64,000 nucleotides of DNA, taken from contig CM076144.1 in assembly GCA_038025085.1 (NCBI GenBank), positions 43,993,001-44,057,000 of the forward strand, read 5' to 3'. Source of the stretch: Tetragonia tetragonoides. Its lineage: Eukaryota; Streptophyta; Magnoliopsida; Caryophyllales; Aizoaceae. A program made the position numbers and the translations under genes. Shown here piece by piece: positions 36,046 through 48,430 of the stretch (positions are counted from its first letter, which is position 1; every line of letters begins with the position of its first letter). The notes below the pieces were generated by a model, which did not search any database, had not been told where the DNA came from, and saw only the letters and a list, made by a program, of their open reading frames with translations.

Positions 36046-37005
36046 TTTTATTTTTTTTTGAAAAGACAAGATAACCAGGTAATCTCCATTAGAGATTAAC
36101 CTAAGATGACCTTCACTAACAGATTAGTGAAGGACTAATGGGACAATTACAGCCAATAAGCAAACAAATTAGGAATCTAAAAATGGGACAAATTAGAAAA
36201 AAAATATAAAAATAAAACATCTTCTGCTTCCAATTCATCTTGTTCAACGACTCAGGAATACAGAACCTCAAAGAAGATCAATACTTCAAAATCCTCTTTG
36301 AAATCAAATAAAGCTCCAATCTGCAAACATCTTAGCTTGATCGACAAGATCGAAACAGCAAACGCACCCATGATAAACAAACACCACCACGAAGCCGAAA
36401 ACCCCAAAGTCGATAGCCAAGAGATCAGATCTAAAAACGGAAACTTCTTCAACAACAAGAAACTGAGAACATCAAACCCAGATCAGAAATCTCACCTATC
36501 TATGCAACAAGAGCCCAACAAGACGCCAAACCCATCGATGGCGGAGGGATAAAAACCAAATTCGAGAAATCTCACTTCAACCCTGAGAAACGGAAAGCTA
36601 AAGAAGGAGGTCAGCGAACCGACCGCGATCCAAAACTTAAAGGCTCAATCAAGATTGAGAAGGGAAGGTCATCTTCAAAGAACTCTCGTCTCTTCCCCAA
36701 AAGATGAGAGAAATCAAACCAGATCTGACTATTTTTTATTATTATTTTTTTTAATTTTTGATATTTTCGTTCAAGTCTGAAAAGGATGATTAAGGTGTGA
36801 CTAAAAATCAGAGAGTTAAAGGTCTTGAGGATGAAGATGGCTAATAAATGGCTTGAGGAGAGAGCTTGAAGTAGGTTACGCACTGAGAGAGTGGGAGGCG
36901 GCTGAAAAAATTCTTTGGAGGAACTAGGGATTTTAGAGAGAGAAGCTCTCTAGAAACACCAAATTGGTCCCTTGCCCAACCAAATAATTAGATGGACCAT
37001 GCATA
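36046..37005 (-). mobile_element. Possible LINE-type deletion derivative
   Basis: On the minus strand the block runs from a leader resembling plant LINE 5' UTRs (AGAGCTTCTCTCTCT followed by AAAATCCCTAG, near 36960-36920) to an A-run at 36050-36060. Imperfect copies of CTTTATAGTCAAGTA/CTTTATAGCTAAGTA lie on the two sides and could be an old target duplication. No reverse transcriptase is present. ORFs at 36252-36552 and 36611-36883 are not recognisable. Confidence 0.35.
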
Positions 37006-37703
37006 CTTTATAGCTAAGTATGATATAAGGATGATGTCATACTTGTTAGGGAGAGTCTTACCTTGAAGTCGCCTCATACAAGTTTTTGTGTTAAACGTAT
37101 AGATAGATTTTGAAAGTTTAATGTTATTTCAAGAGTGAAGATTTTTTTATGGCAGTTTTATCATACAACTCTTTCAGTGAAAACTGTTGGGAATGTTTAT
37201 TAATAATTTAAAATATAAAATTTATGAAACTGTTTGTTAATTTGCTTGTTAAGCTTCTTTTTGTCATTTGTTACAATCACTTGTTGACTCTTTTTAATGC
37301 CTAATTTCTCTCCTGTTTTAATGCCAACTAACAATCAATTTTTTATGAAGTCAAGTGAACTTACCGTTTAATGAGAAGTGGCTTCAATATTCTAACCTTT
37401 TACTTTTCCATTGTCCTACCTTATAGCTAAACATGTGAAATCTTTTATTCACAATTATCAACGGCTTGGAAGAAGAATAAGTCTATAAATTGGACTACTG
37501 TTATTGTAAAATACACGACAAAAAAACAACAATTGCTTACTCCTTGCATGTTTTTACACAGTTACAAAATCGCAGTCAACTATTAATATTACTCTTTTAC
37601 AAGTTAAATATATACTATAGTATTCTGATTTTATTCTTTATATAAGTATTTGGCGTTCATTGGTTCGGGGATCTTTTGTTGCAATCGAACGATCTAACGG
37701 GGT
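37006..37703. other. Intergenic AT-rich stretch, nothing recognised
   Basis: I found no ORF of note, no defined element and no repeat shared with the rest of the window. Confidence 0.4.
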
Positions 37704-37711
37704 GATGTATT

Positions 37712-38162
37712 CAGAGCCGTACCTGATATTTCGGGGGCATTGGGCGAGATTTAAACATTAGGCCCCCGAAAAATTTAAATATACTTTTGGGGGAAATTTT
37801 CAACCCCAATTTGAAAAACATGAAATACATTTTGAGTGGGAGTTGAATGTGGAAAAATAAAGGAATAAAATTACCCAAAATCTAAAGCCAAAAAGGAAAA
37901 GAAAACATTGCAACAAAAATTGAAACAATAAATAAATACTACTGGCAATGGCCCAAAAAATACGAAGCGTGGGAGTCGAACACCTACTAGAGCACTACTT
38001 GTGCCAATTTTTGCAAGTTACATACCAGTTCAACTCTACACTCTTAGTTAATCATTAAATACAATATTATCTATATATAGCAATTATGCGCGTAGTTGGG
38101 CTCCCTTCTACGATGGCCCCTGGGCGGTAGCCCTCCCAGCCCTCCCAGCTGAGCCGGCTCTG
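37712..38162. mobile_element. hAT-type non-autonomous element with 8-bp TSD
   Basis: The termini CAGAGCCG (37712-37719) and CGGCTCTG (38155-38162) are flanked by GATGTATT (37704-37711) and GATGTATC (38163-38170), an 8-bp target duplication with one mismatch. Eight-base duplications and CA(G)..(C)TG ends are typical of hAT elements. The interior is non-coding; it has GGGGGCATTGGGCGAG on the left and a CCCTGGGCGGTAGCCC stretch on the right. Confidence 0.8.
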
Positions 38163-38170
38163 GATGTATC

Positions 38171-39529
38171 TTGGGAGAGGAGCGTATCAAATTACAAAGT
38201 ACCAGTGGAGTGTGGCATTTTTTTTCTAAGGATAACGCATTGCATGCTTCAACCCAGACTACTTCAAACTTATTTTCTGAACTCTTTAACTCTTAAACTT
38301 GTTTAATTATTACTCATTGTATTGTTTACAGTGTGATTGATAGATGTACTACTACCCATCTTTTGCATTGCACTACTAATTTCTAACAAAAACAACACTT
38401 AGAAAAAGAGGTATTGAGACTATTGACATCTCCTCCTTTTTGAGAGTTAAGCTTGCTCTCAAGAGGAGAACAATATCAACGATTTGTTCATAGAGTACCT
38501 AGTCTTCAAGTAGGTATGGCAAAAAGCTATTTCAGGAATGGAGAGACATAGTTGTGGTACAATTTGAAGTGGTCAATTGACTTAATAATTTAAAGAATGA
38601 ACAACTCTTATGATAGCCGATAGCACTTCCTTGGAAAAATGCTTCAATATTATATGGGATAGTTAGAATGTTAGTGCCATTAAAACTTTTAAAGATTTAC
38701 ACATTTAACCCTAGCGGAACTATCTTTTGTTCCAAACATGACTTTAAAGAATGGCAAACTCGCAAATCACTTTTAACCGATGAACCCCATTACTCTACCC
38801 CTGCAGTCGAAAGAATTGCCAAGTAGAAATTTGCCAGATGACCCACTCTCCACCTAATTAAGTTAAGGTCAATTTCGATATAAATAGAGAAAATTTTGTA
38901 GTGTAGTCCCACTCCTAGTGCATGGAGGCTTCTATTCTGCCAGGCGTTAGAATACCGAGAGAGTAAGAGAGCGAGTGACAAAAACTACGTGCGTCGCACT
39001 GTAAATGATAGAGTGCGCGAGTTTTTCGGGGCACTTTTTCACAGGTAATTGAAGGTTGCAACCGGTTTGAGTGTGGGCCCACTACCGACGGCATTCGAAA
39101 TTATTACCGTTTACATAGAGTTGTATTACCCGTATATGTAGCACACTGTCCGAGCATATTTTGCCAGCGTAATGTATTGACTCCACATAGAGTTGTATTA
39201 CCTGTACTTGTACCTCTGTGATTCCCGGTTATATTTTAGCCGTCGAGAACTCTGCACCATTTCACAAACATATCTTACGACACAAACATATTAAATGGCC
39301 AATAAATCAGTTGTATCTGCTAGCATCCCTATTTTTTAACTTTTCCTTCTTAATACCTAAAAAAATACATAAGTCAACTATACATATTCTGAATGCGTAT
39401 TACTTCTTGCATAAGGGTCTATAAATTCAACTATTTAAAATCTGTAAATTCCCTTATTCTTATATGGTTTGAAGATATTTCCCTTATCTAGTGTCACATT
39501 TTAATTATTTAGATTCACTTTTTTTTTTT
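38171..39529. other. Intergenic stretch, no gene recognised
   Basis: Short ORFs at 38790 and 39218 have no domain character. From about 39110, phrases such as TAGAGTTGTATTACC recur twice (39116 and 39190), which may be the start of the repeat complex to the right. Confidence 0.4.
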
Positions 39530-40475
39530 CATCGAAGGTATAAGGCAAGGTCACGGGTTCGAATCCGCATTCCCCCCCATTCCTTATGTCAGCAGGCTTC
39601 TAGGAACTATACTAGCCTCTTACTGGTGCTACGTTGACGGGGCCATTGCTTGCGCTGGTTGTTCAGCTAGTCTGATAAGTTCGCTATTGAACACGAAATT
39701 CCAAACATGACGTAGCAGGGGGTGCCTCGGTCGCCATTCGCATTCTGCTTACAGATATTTTCGCCTACTTCAGTAGATTACCAGAATAATACAATGCTCT
39801 TGGTCACTTTATTGTTATCGAACGTCATTTTGTTATTATCTAGTGTCACATTTTAATTGTTTAGAGTCACTTGTAGTTTTCATCTAAGTTATAAGGCAAG
39901 GCCATGGGTTCAAATCCCCATTCCCCTCAATGCCTTGTGTATGCTGGCTTCTAGGAACTATACTAGCCTCTTGTTGGTGCTACGTTGACGGGAAAACTGG
40001 GCGAAACATGGCAGAGCGATTAAAAAGTGAGCCTTTAAGCGATTATACGCATTACATTCCCTTCCGGGATACAAAAGAGTCATTCCGATACTTTCTATAA
40101 TTGATTACATTTCATGCTCTCTAGCGGTCTTTTGAAGTGATAAAACTATTTTCAAATGTTTGAGGGTCACTCCCCTCGATCTCTAATGTAGGTGTAAAGG
40201 GTCACTTCTACTGCAGTATAGGGTCACTTATAAAGTTGAGGGTGAATAGGGCCACTTTCTTCCAGTTTGAATCAGGGTCACGTTTTACTTCTCCGGGGTC
40301 ACTTTATTGTCACATTTTAATTACTTAAAGTCACTTGTACTTTTCATCGAAGGTATAAGGCAAGGTCATGGGTTCGAATCCCCATTCCTCCCAATGCCTT
40401 GTGTCTGCTGGATTCTAGGAACTATACTAGCCTATTGTTGGTGCTATGTTGACGGGGCCAGTGCTTGCGATTACC
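39530..40475 (+). repeat. Three dispersed copies of a tRNA-derived SINE-like unit
   Basis: Copies at about 39530-39665, 39885-39995 and 40335-40470 all read AAGGCAAGGTCACGGGTTCGAATCC or close variants, then CTTCTAGGAACTATACTAGCCT. GGGTTCGAATCC is a Pol III B-box. No clear A-box or tRNA cloverleaf is present, so these are truncated SINE-like units embedded in the larger GTCACT-type repeat, not tRNA genes. Confidence 0.5.
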
Positions 40476-42818
40476 AGAATAATACAAGTCTGTTGCTTGG
40501 GAAAATTAAAGATGAAGTGGCAAAGGGTCAGTTCCATTGTGTTAAGCGTCACTGAAGCACTTTCGAGTCCCACAGGTGCTCCTTTCGATTAGTTTTTCAT
40601 CAGGCTCAAGTTTTAGTTATATTGGGTCACTCTGTTATTATCTAATGATGTGGCCACAAATTTTGTGAATAGCAACTAATTGCAACAAAGTTTTCATAAC
40701 AAGGCTCTTTAGACCCGGGCTTAGTACAGGATGTATCAGCTTCACTATTCTGAAATGTAATTGATTTAGCCCTCTCGCTAATTAATGCATTGCAAGAATC
40801 AATATCAATTGCAAGAGACCCAATCAAACCATGGAGGTGCAATTATTGAATATACGCCACCAGTTGTACAAGTCTATTTCTTCGAGACCCATTTGGGACA
40901 TTGCGTTGAATTAAGTTCGAGGTTGAGAGAGATAAGAGAGTTATGAGCAATGTCGTGTCAAGGTTCGAATCAGAGTTTTCAATTCCTTGGGAAAATTAAA
41001 GATGAAGTGGCAAAAGGTAATTAGTAGATTACCAGAATAATACAAGTCTGTTGCTCATGTAATACAAACTCTTGGTCCTATAATAGCATTCTGCTTACAG
41101 ATATTTTCGTCTACTTCAGAAGATTACCAGAATAAGCCAATTCTCTTGCTTATGTAATACTAACTCTTGGTCATATAATAGCATTCTGCTTAGAGATATT
41201 TTCGCCTACTTCAGAAGATTACCAGAATAAGCCAATTCTCTTGCTCATATAATACAAACTCTTGGTCATATAATAGATTACCAGAATAATACAATTCTCT
41301 TGGTCCCTAATATATACTTCTTGGGTCATGGAAAAGCATGCGAAAGTTAGGTTTGAGAGGATAGTCAAACGTACAATACCTCTTGGTCATATAATGTCAT
41401 TCTATTTACAGATAACTTTGTGTACTTCAGTAGATCTATAAATTTTTGGGGATTTTCGATCTGTAACACTCACTCGATATGTAATGTATGTTTCAAGGGT
41501 TAGTTCCATTGTATTAAGCGTCACTGAAGCATGTTATGCCATAAGGAAGCTGAGTACGAACTGCAGGAGACTAACAGTAACAAAATGCTCGATCGATCAG
41601 TACTTGAAGTATGTACTAGCATCAGCAAGTGACCCCACTTTCACAGGGTTGATCCCACTGTTTTAAGGGTCACTGAAGTCTGAAGCATGTTATATATTAA
41701 ATCATACAGTGACTTCTTTAGTTGTGAAAATGACAATAGTTTTACTTTGTTGGTATTTGTATCATGCTAAGCGTCAGTACAAATGAGCGCTGACGTACAC
41801 ACATACCAAAGGGGTCACATCTATCGTGTTAAGCTACATTCCCCTTCCATTCCCTTCCGGGATACAAAAGATTCATTCTCATCACTTCTAACGTGTGAAG
41901 CGTCACTCTCTATAGTTCATTGCATTTCATGCTCTGAAATGTATGTTTAAAGGGTCACTTCTACTGCTGTTTCATAACAAGGCTCATTAGACCAGGGCTT
42001 AGTACAGGATGTATCAGCTTCACTATTCTGAAATGTAATTGATTTAGCCCTCTCGCTAATTAATGCATTGCAAGAATCAATATCAATTGCAAGAGATATA
42101 TATTGCATTAGACCCAATCAAACAATGGAGGTACAATTATTGAATATACGCCACCAGTTGTACAACTCTATTTCTTCCAGACCCATTTGGGACATTGCAA
42201 GAATCTTCGAAAACTGGGTTGAATTAAGTTCGAAGGTTGAGAGAGATAAGGGAGTTATGAGCAATGTCGTGTCAAGGAAGGTTCGAATTAGAGTTTTCAA
42301 TTCCTGGGGAAATTAAAGATGAAGTGGAAAAAGGTAATTATTCCAACCTTTTGCTAATATAATACTCCTCTCTTGGTCCCTAACATTGTTCTTGGGTGAT
42401 ATGGTAGAGGATAGTAGCAAACATACGACCTCTTGGTCATTTAATATTTTCGTCTACTTTAGTAGATTACCAGAATAATACAAGTCTCTTGCTCATATAA
42501 TACAACCTCTTGGTCATATAATAGCATTGGGCATACAGATATTTTCGCCTGCTTCAGTAGATTATCAGAATAATACAAGTCTGTTGCTCATGTAATACAA
42601 ACTCTTGGTCATATAATAGCATTCTGCTTAGAGATATTTTCGTCTCCTTCAGAAGATTACCAGAATAAGCCAATTCTCTTGCTCATGTAATACAAACTCT
42701 TGGTCATATAATAGCATTCTGCTTACAGATATTTTCGTCTACTTCAGAAGATTACTAGAATAAGCCAATTCTCTTGCTTATGTAATACAAACTCTTGGTC
42801 ATATAATAGCATTTTGCT

Positions 42819-42849
<31 letters not shown>

Positions 42850-45520
42850 AATAATTATATTCTTCTTACAGAAATTTATCTCTAACTAATGCATTGCAAG
42901 AATCAATATCAATTGCAAGAGATATATATTGCAAGAGACCCAATCAAACAATGGAGGTGCAATTATTGAACATACGCCACCAGTTGTACAACTCCATTTC
43001 TTCCAGACCCATTTGGGACATTCCAAGAATCTTCGAAGACTGTTTTTTAAATCAAGGTTGAATTAAGTTCGAAGGTTGAGAGAGATAACTTTGTGTACTT
43101 CAGTAGATCTATAACGTTTTGGGGATTTTCGATCTGTAACACTCCCTCGATATGTAATGTATGTTTCAAGGGTCAGTTCTATTGTGTTAAGCGTCACTGA
43201 AGCATGTTATGCCACAAGGAAGCTGAATACGAACTGCAGGAGACTAACAGTAACAAAATGCTCGATCGATCATTACTTGAAGTATGTACTGGCATCAGCA
43301 AGTGACCACACTTTCACATGGTTCTACTGCGCTGTTTTAAGGGGCACTGAATCATGTTATATATAAAACCATATGGTGACTTCTTTAGTTGTAAAAGTGA
43401 TAATAGTGTAACTCTGTTGGTATTTGTATCGTGCTAAGCGTCAGTACAAATGAGCGCGGACGTACACACATACCAAAGGGGACACATCTATCGTGTTAAG
43501 CTACATTCCCTTCCATTCCCTTCCGGGATACGAAAGAGTCATTCGATCACTTCTAACGTGTGAAGCGTCACTCTCTATAATTCATTACATTTCATGCTCC
43601 CTAGCAGTCTTTTCAAGTGATAAACTATTTTCAAATTGTAATGTTTTAGAATCACTCCCCTTGATCTGAAATGTAGTTTTAAAGGGTCACTTCTACTACA
43701 GTTTAGGGTCACTTATAGTGTTGAGACTTCACCTGACACTTTCCTTCAGTATGAATTAGGGTCACGTTTTAGTCATTCAGGATCACTTTATTATTATCTA
43801 ATGTCATTGTATAATTTTCTAGTGTCGCGTTTTCATTTTTCTAGAGTCACTTTTTTATTCATCAAAGGTACATTTATATTATCTAGGGTCACTATACCAT
43901 ATTGTCATAGTAAACTTCATAACATTGGGTCCGTCACAATCAGGTGACTTCTAGAGATTTCAGCGTCACTTTAAAACTGTTTGTTTAAGGATCAACTCTT
44001 GTTTTACCTATGTGGCGATTAAAAAGGGATCATTTCACCGATCGAATTATTACACTGCCTTCCGTGCTACAAATATTCAGAAAAGGGTCACTTCTTTTGT
44101 GCTAAGAGATCTGTAATGCAGGTTTAAATGGTCACTTCTGTTGTATAATAGGGTTACCCACAGGTGCTACTTTGGAGTAGTTTTTCATCAGGCTCAAGTT
44201 TTTGTTATATTGGGTCACTCTGTTATTATCTAATGATGTGGCCACAAATTTTGTGAATAGAAACTAATGCCACAAAGTTATCATAACAAAGCTCTTTAGA
44301 CCCGGGCTTAGTACAAGATGTATCAGCTTCACTATTCTGAAATGTAATTGATTTAGCCCTCTCACTAATTAATGCATTGCAAGAATCAATACCAATTGCA
44401 AGAGATATATATTGCAAGAGACCCAATCAAACCATGGAGGTGCAATTATTGAATATACGCCACCAGTTGTACAAGTCTATTTCTTCGAGACCCATTTGGG
44501 ATATTTCGTTGAATTAAGTTCGAAGGTTGAGAGAGAGATAAGAGAGTTATGAGCAATGTCGTGTCAAGGTTCGAATTAGAGTTTTCAATTCCTTGGAAAA
44601 ATTAAAGATGAAGTGGCAAAAGGTAATTAGTAATAACATGGTCCCTTTATTATTATGATGTGACTTCTACAGATATAAGCGTCTCTTTATAACTGTATGT
44701 TTCAGCAGCATCAACTCTTGTTCAATGTTAATGGCCACTATTTTTTATCGTACCAGCCCATACTGCACCCACCCCTAAGCCATAGTATGAGAGGTAAATC
44801 ACGAGAGGACTTAACAGTTCCCACACACTGTGGCAGGCAGCAGGCCAGAGGGGGGAGGGGGGTATTTCGAGCAAGTCTCGAACCCCTGACCTTGGGCAAT
44901 ATTAGCAATGCCCTTAACCCCAACGGTGTTACCATTGAGCATCGATTTTCTACAGATATAATGATACTCGCTCCTACTGGAAAGATTAATTATTGAAATT
45001 CTGAGGATTGTAATTTGGGAGAATAGTGAATAGCATAATGGGAAGAAAGACTCACAAAGTTATCATAAGAAGGCTCTTTAGACCCGGGCTTAGTATAAGT
45101 CTCTTGCTCATATAATACAACCTCTTGGTCATATAATAGCATTCTGCTTACAGATATATTCGTCTACTTTAGTAGATCACCAGAATAATACAAGTCCCTT
45201 GCTCATATAATACAACCTCTTGGTCATATAATAGCATTCTGCTTACATATATTTTTGCCTACTTCAGTAGATTACCAGAATAGTACAAGTCTCTTGCTCA
45301 TGTAATTCAAACTCTTGGTCACATAATATCATTATGCTTACAGATATTTTCGTTTACTTCAGTAGATTACCAGAATAAGCCAATTCTCTTGCTCATGTAA
45401 TACAAACTCTTGGTCATATAATAGCATTCTGCTTACAGATATTTTCGCCTACTTCAGTAGATTACCAGAATAATACAAGTCTCTTGCTCATGTAATACAA
45501 ACTCTTAGTCATATAATAGC
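40140..45520. repeat. Left half of the GGGTCACT repeat complex
   Basis: Several repeat families alternate here. Block P (ATTGATTTAGCCCTCTC ... CGCCACCAGTTGTACAA) occurs at about 40640-41030, 41965-42340, 42885-43090 and 44225-44640. Block Q (GATCTATAAC/AATTTT ... GAGCGCNGACGTACACACA) occurs at about 41420-41860 and 43090-43590. Block M is a unit of about 95 bp (ATTACCAGAATAATACAAG, then CTCTTGGTCATATAATAG, then CAGATATTTTCG) repeated at 41030-41300, 42420-42830 and 45100-45520. Between them GGGTCACT or GGGTCACG recurs at least 15 times in plus orientation. ORFs of 60-99 codons here repeat with the blocks and are not genes. Confidence 0.8.
44800..44945 (-). mobile_element. Possible tRNA-derived SINE, minus orientation
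   Basis: On the minus strand the order is AATGGTAACACCGTTGGGG (A-box position), TTAAGGGCATTGC, then AGGGGTTCGAGACTTGC (B-box). This is the layout of a Pol III promoter in plant SINEs. No clear A-rich tail or target duplication was found. The 99-codon plus-strand ORF across it is not a gene. Confidence 0.4.
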
Positions 45521-45576
45521 AGAGATGAACTGCGTAGAAGTAAGCTAAGAGATGGGAAATATGTCGGGGAAATTGA

Positions 45577-45777
45577 AGGAAACTAAGAGATGAACTGTCA
45601 AGAAAAGGAGTACAAAGACTGGAGGTCATCAAAGCAGAGCTAAAGGATAAAAACGATGATTTAGAGGTTATGGAGGACCTAACTCAGGCTCTGATAGTCA
45701 ACCAACGAAAGTACAAAGACGAGTTGCTATATGCACGCAATGTGTTAATCAACGTCAGTGGTTTCTTCTGGCCTTAA
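45577..45777 (+). pseudogene. Captured fragment of an IDN2/FDM (XH-domain) gene
   Basis: The open stretch reads RKLRDELSRKGVQRLEVIKA, then ELKDKNDDLEVMEDLTQALI and VNQRKYKDELLYARNVLIN before a stop. This pattern (LEDLE..NQALIVKERKSNDELQEARKELI) is the coiled coil just before the XH domain in the INVOLVED IN DE NOVO 2 / FACTOR OF DNA METHYLATION family, which acts in RNA-directed DNA methylation. Only about 67 codons are present, with a TGA immediately upstream and no XH domain downstream. It sits within the repeat complex next to block M, as expected for a gene fragment captured by a transposon. The family identification is from pattern memory and needs a search. Confidence 0.7.
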
Positions 45778-47973
45778 CATTCCAATGATAGTTGAGCAAG
45801 CATAAGGAATCCTCCATCACGAGTTGGGATATCAAGAACGATGTCAGCAAATCGAGTTGGGATCCTCTCCATTTGCTAAAAGAAAGACATTTTAACACCC
45901 ATATCAGAAAGTCATTTTAACATCCATAGTTTCCTTAATAGCAAAATATGATCAAGTGGATAATGAAGTATGTACAATATGGAAAGGAGAAGAAAGCATA
46001 TCATTTTTGGAAGCTTTTTGGTAGTTTCTTTGCTAACCTATGTGTCAAACCTAAATGATATAAGCTAGAGTATTGGCTTTTTGGATCTTGCATTTAGAAG
46101 GAAGAAAACAAAAATGATAATAGCTTTTTGAATTGTTGATGATCTTGGTGATGAAAATGAAGTGAACAATGAGGGGATTTTTATACCTGTGAAACTGCTA
46201 TTGATTCTGTGTATTCAACTATGTAATTAGTAGGATGTTGACTAGGCCGTATGAATTTGGACGATGCAAACTCTATTTTTCAGGGCTTTTCAGTATCCTA
46301 AAAGTTCCTAACCTTGTTGTTCAATCCTCTATTAGTGAAGATATCGTCTAACCAATATTCAGTGGAGTTACCTTGGATTGATATATCGTCGAAGTGTTCA
46401 TAGGGGTGAAAAATTTAAAAGTTTCATTTCCAATAATAAATTAAGATTTTTTACTCTGTTGGATATATCAACTGAATTATTTTCTCACCTAAAAATTAAA
46501 AAACATAAAATCATTAGAATTATTTAATTGTGGATTCATACAACCAATTTATTGTATTTTGCTACCACGTTTATTTTGTTAATCGAGTTATTTTTTTTTT
46601 TTTGTATACTCAATATATTATTTAAACAACCATACGCCTTCCAAATAGACCTTTCAATTGGTACTTTGCTATGAGGCATTTCGTTGATGGGAAAAAAAGA
46701 ATGCAACCGGTACTTCACTTCACTCTAGTCAAACCATAATGTCATTGTAAAGTTCATAACATGTGTATAGCTTACCCGTAGTCCTTACATGTTCTTAGCA
46801 AAGGTAATAAGCTCCATGTGGATCGTCATTTGAAGTGAATAAACATTCGTTAGTGCCGTGTTGATACAATCACATCGAGTTTCATAGTGGTATTTTGGTA
46901 CAATTTTAAGGAACATTAAGTGAAGTTGGTACACTATAGTAATTCTTTAATGCATCCGTAATAATCCATTTGCTCTAACGTAGTTGTTCTGTTCATATTT
47001 CGTGGACAACTATATAAATTCTCTATGCGTATTATTACTTCATGCTTGCATTGGCGTCTACTATGCTAGTATTGAATGGCCAACAGTAATCATCATAGTT
47101 GCCTCCTTGCCCAACAATAATAAGAAAAACTAAGTGAAGTTAGTACAGTATAATAATAATCCTATACTACAGACATAATATCCGTTTAGCTCTAGCCTAA
47201 TAGTTCTGTTGATATTTATCTGAGAACTATAAATGTTCCATGTTTCTAACTTCTTGCATAGACGTGTACTATGGTAGTATTGAATGGCCAACAATAATCA
47301 TCATAGAACGTTGCCTCCTAGGACTGTTGGTAAATTTATCTTTAAGAGATGTTTTTATACGCCATGGTCTATATATTTTTGTACAACCTTGGCTAATTAT
47401 TGACGTCGGGAAGCAACGATTGGAATGATGATAAGCGCCAATTGAACAACTAAGTGTACTAGTGCGTATATTGACAACATGTAGACATAAATATATAGAG
47501 TTACTTTAATTCTACTGCTTTAAGGTCATTTATTATGACATGCGACTTTTGCATGGTTCAACTTCAGATGTTCATTTTGAACCAACACGATGGGTTTGAA
47601 ACATAAGTACAAGAATCATCAATTAGTAGCCAAATTAGTTTGTTTCGTTGTTTAATTTTGGAGGGTTATGAAACTTTAATGTCATTTGCCATCAATACTA
47701 TTACAGTATAGTTTGGCTGCAAAATATGTTTTATGGAATACATATTGTTATTCGCCATCAATACTAATATATGTATATTGTTATCAAGGGTCACTGAACC
47801 ACAAGGTCATAGTAAATTTCATAACATACATGTAGGATAATGCTATTTCTAAAGCATATGATAAACAATTTTATACATAGATGATAGAACTGTAGAAGTA
47901 ATGTGAAATTAAGAATAAAAACGGCGGAAAAGATACACAATTGTGAATAACGAACACAAATTTTATTGATATA
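45778..47973. other. Repeat complex, no gene recognised
   Basis: This contains one arm of an inverted repeat at 46171-46237 (partner at 48363-48430) and copies of the 'A unit' (GCTCTAACGTAGTTGTTCTG ... GTATTGAATGGCCAACAGTAATC) at about 46970-47160 and 47190-47310. Short ORFs at 46536 and 47240 are not convincing. Confidence 0.5.
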
Positions 47974-48430
47974 CTAGTATTGAAGCAAAACTTGAACCCA
48001 CAGAAGACTGAACTTTTGGATTGAAGGTTGCTCTAATTGATTAGATATTAGTACATTGAGTACTCCCAATTCTAACTGTAGTTTTTCGGAACTAACATCA
48101 TCATTATCAGCATCATCATCATACCAAGCTTCGAACCTTGGTACGTTGGTTGGAACATCATTTTTATGTTCAAAATCGGTGTAAGATTTCGGACTATCAT
48201 TTGTATCTGGTCCTCCTCTGTTGAACGGTTTATGACATATGGGAGGCTTTTGCCCTCCCTCTACCAATGAAGGTAGTGAAAATCTCGTTTGGGTACTGAT
48301 AGGTCGTTTCGAGATCGCACCTGTGAAACTGCCTATTAATTTACATCCCATCAAAAAGAAAACATCCTATTAATTACATAGTTGAATACACAGAATCAAT
48401 AGCAGTTTCACAGGTGTGAAAATCCCCTCA
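46171..48430. repeat. 67-bp inverted repeat bounding a 2.1-kb segment
   Basis: GAGGGGATTTTTATACCTGTGAAACTGCTATTGATT... at 46171-46237 is the near-perfect reverse complement of 48363-48430. The segment between them includes the 126-codon ORF at 47974-48354 and A-unit repeats. This could be a small element with terminal inverted repeats, or an inversion product. Confidence 0.75.
47974..48354 (-). CDS. Unrecognised 126-residue protein, possibly a captured fragment
   Basis: The ORF starts MMGCKLIGSFTGAISKRPIS and continues with GGQKPPICHKPF, SPKSYTDFEHKNDVPTNVPR, then FEAWYDDDADNDDVSSEKLQ. Codon and residue use is balanced and not repeat-like, so it may derive from a real gene. The VPRFEAW phrase is faintly like the VPxFGxW core of NOI/RIN4-type domains, but this is too weak to name. 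Upstream on the minus strand the phrase TTTCACAGGTGCGATC sits beside a second copy of CAGTTTCACAGGTG, so the 5' end may have been rearranged. No start context or neighbouring exon supports expression. Confidence 0.35.
   Translation of the reverse strand: MMGCKLIGSFTGAISKRPISTQTRFSLPSLVEGGQKPPICHKPFNRGGPDTNDSPKSYTDFEHKNDVPTNVPRFEAWYDDDADNDDVSSEKLQLELGVLNVLISNQLEQPSIQKFSLLWVQVLLQY

Noticed and set aside
36252..36883. Three ORFs of 68-90 codons in the possible LINE derivative
   Set aside because: They overlap on both strands, show no reverse-transcriptase, endonuclease or nucleic-acid-binding motif, and change frame with the leader-like sequence.
39535..39580. tRNA gene suggested by GGGTTCGAATCC
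   Set aside because: Only the B-box region matches. There is no acceptor stem, anticodon arm or A-box in the correct position, and it is part of a repeated unit.
44697..44996. 99-codon plus-strand ORF
   Set aside because: It runs antisense through a SINE-like sequence and ends in block-derived repeats.
41030..45520. Possible CRISPR-like array
   Set aside because: Units are about 95 bp and tandem, with no short unique spacers, and the DNA is plant nuclear. They are minisatellites.
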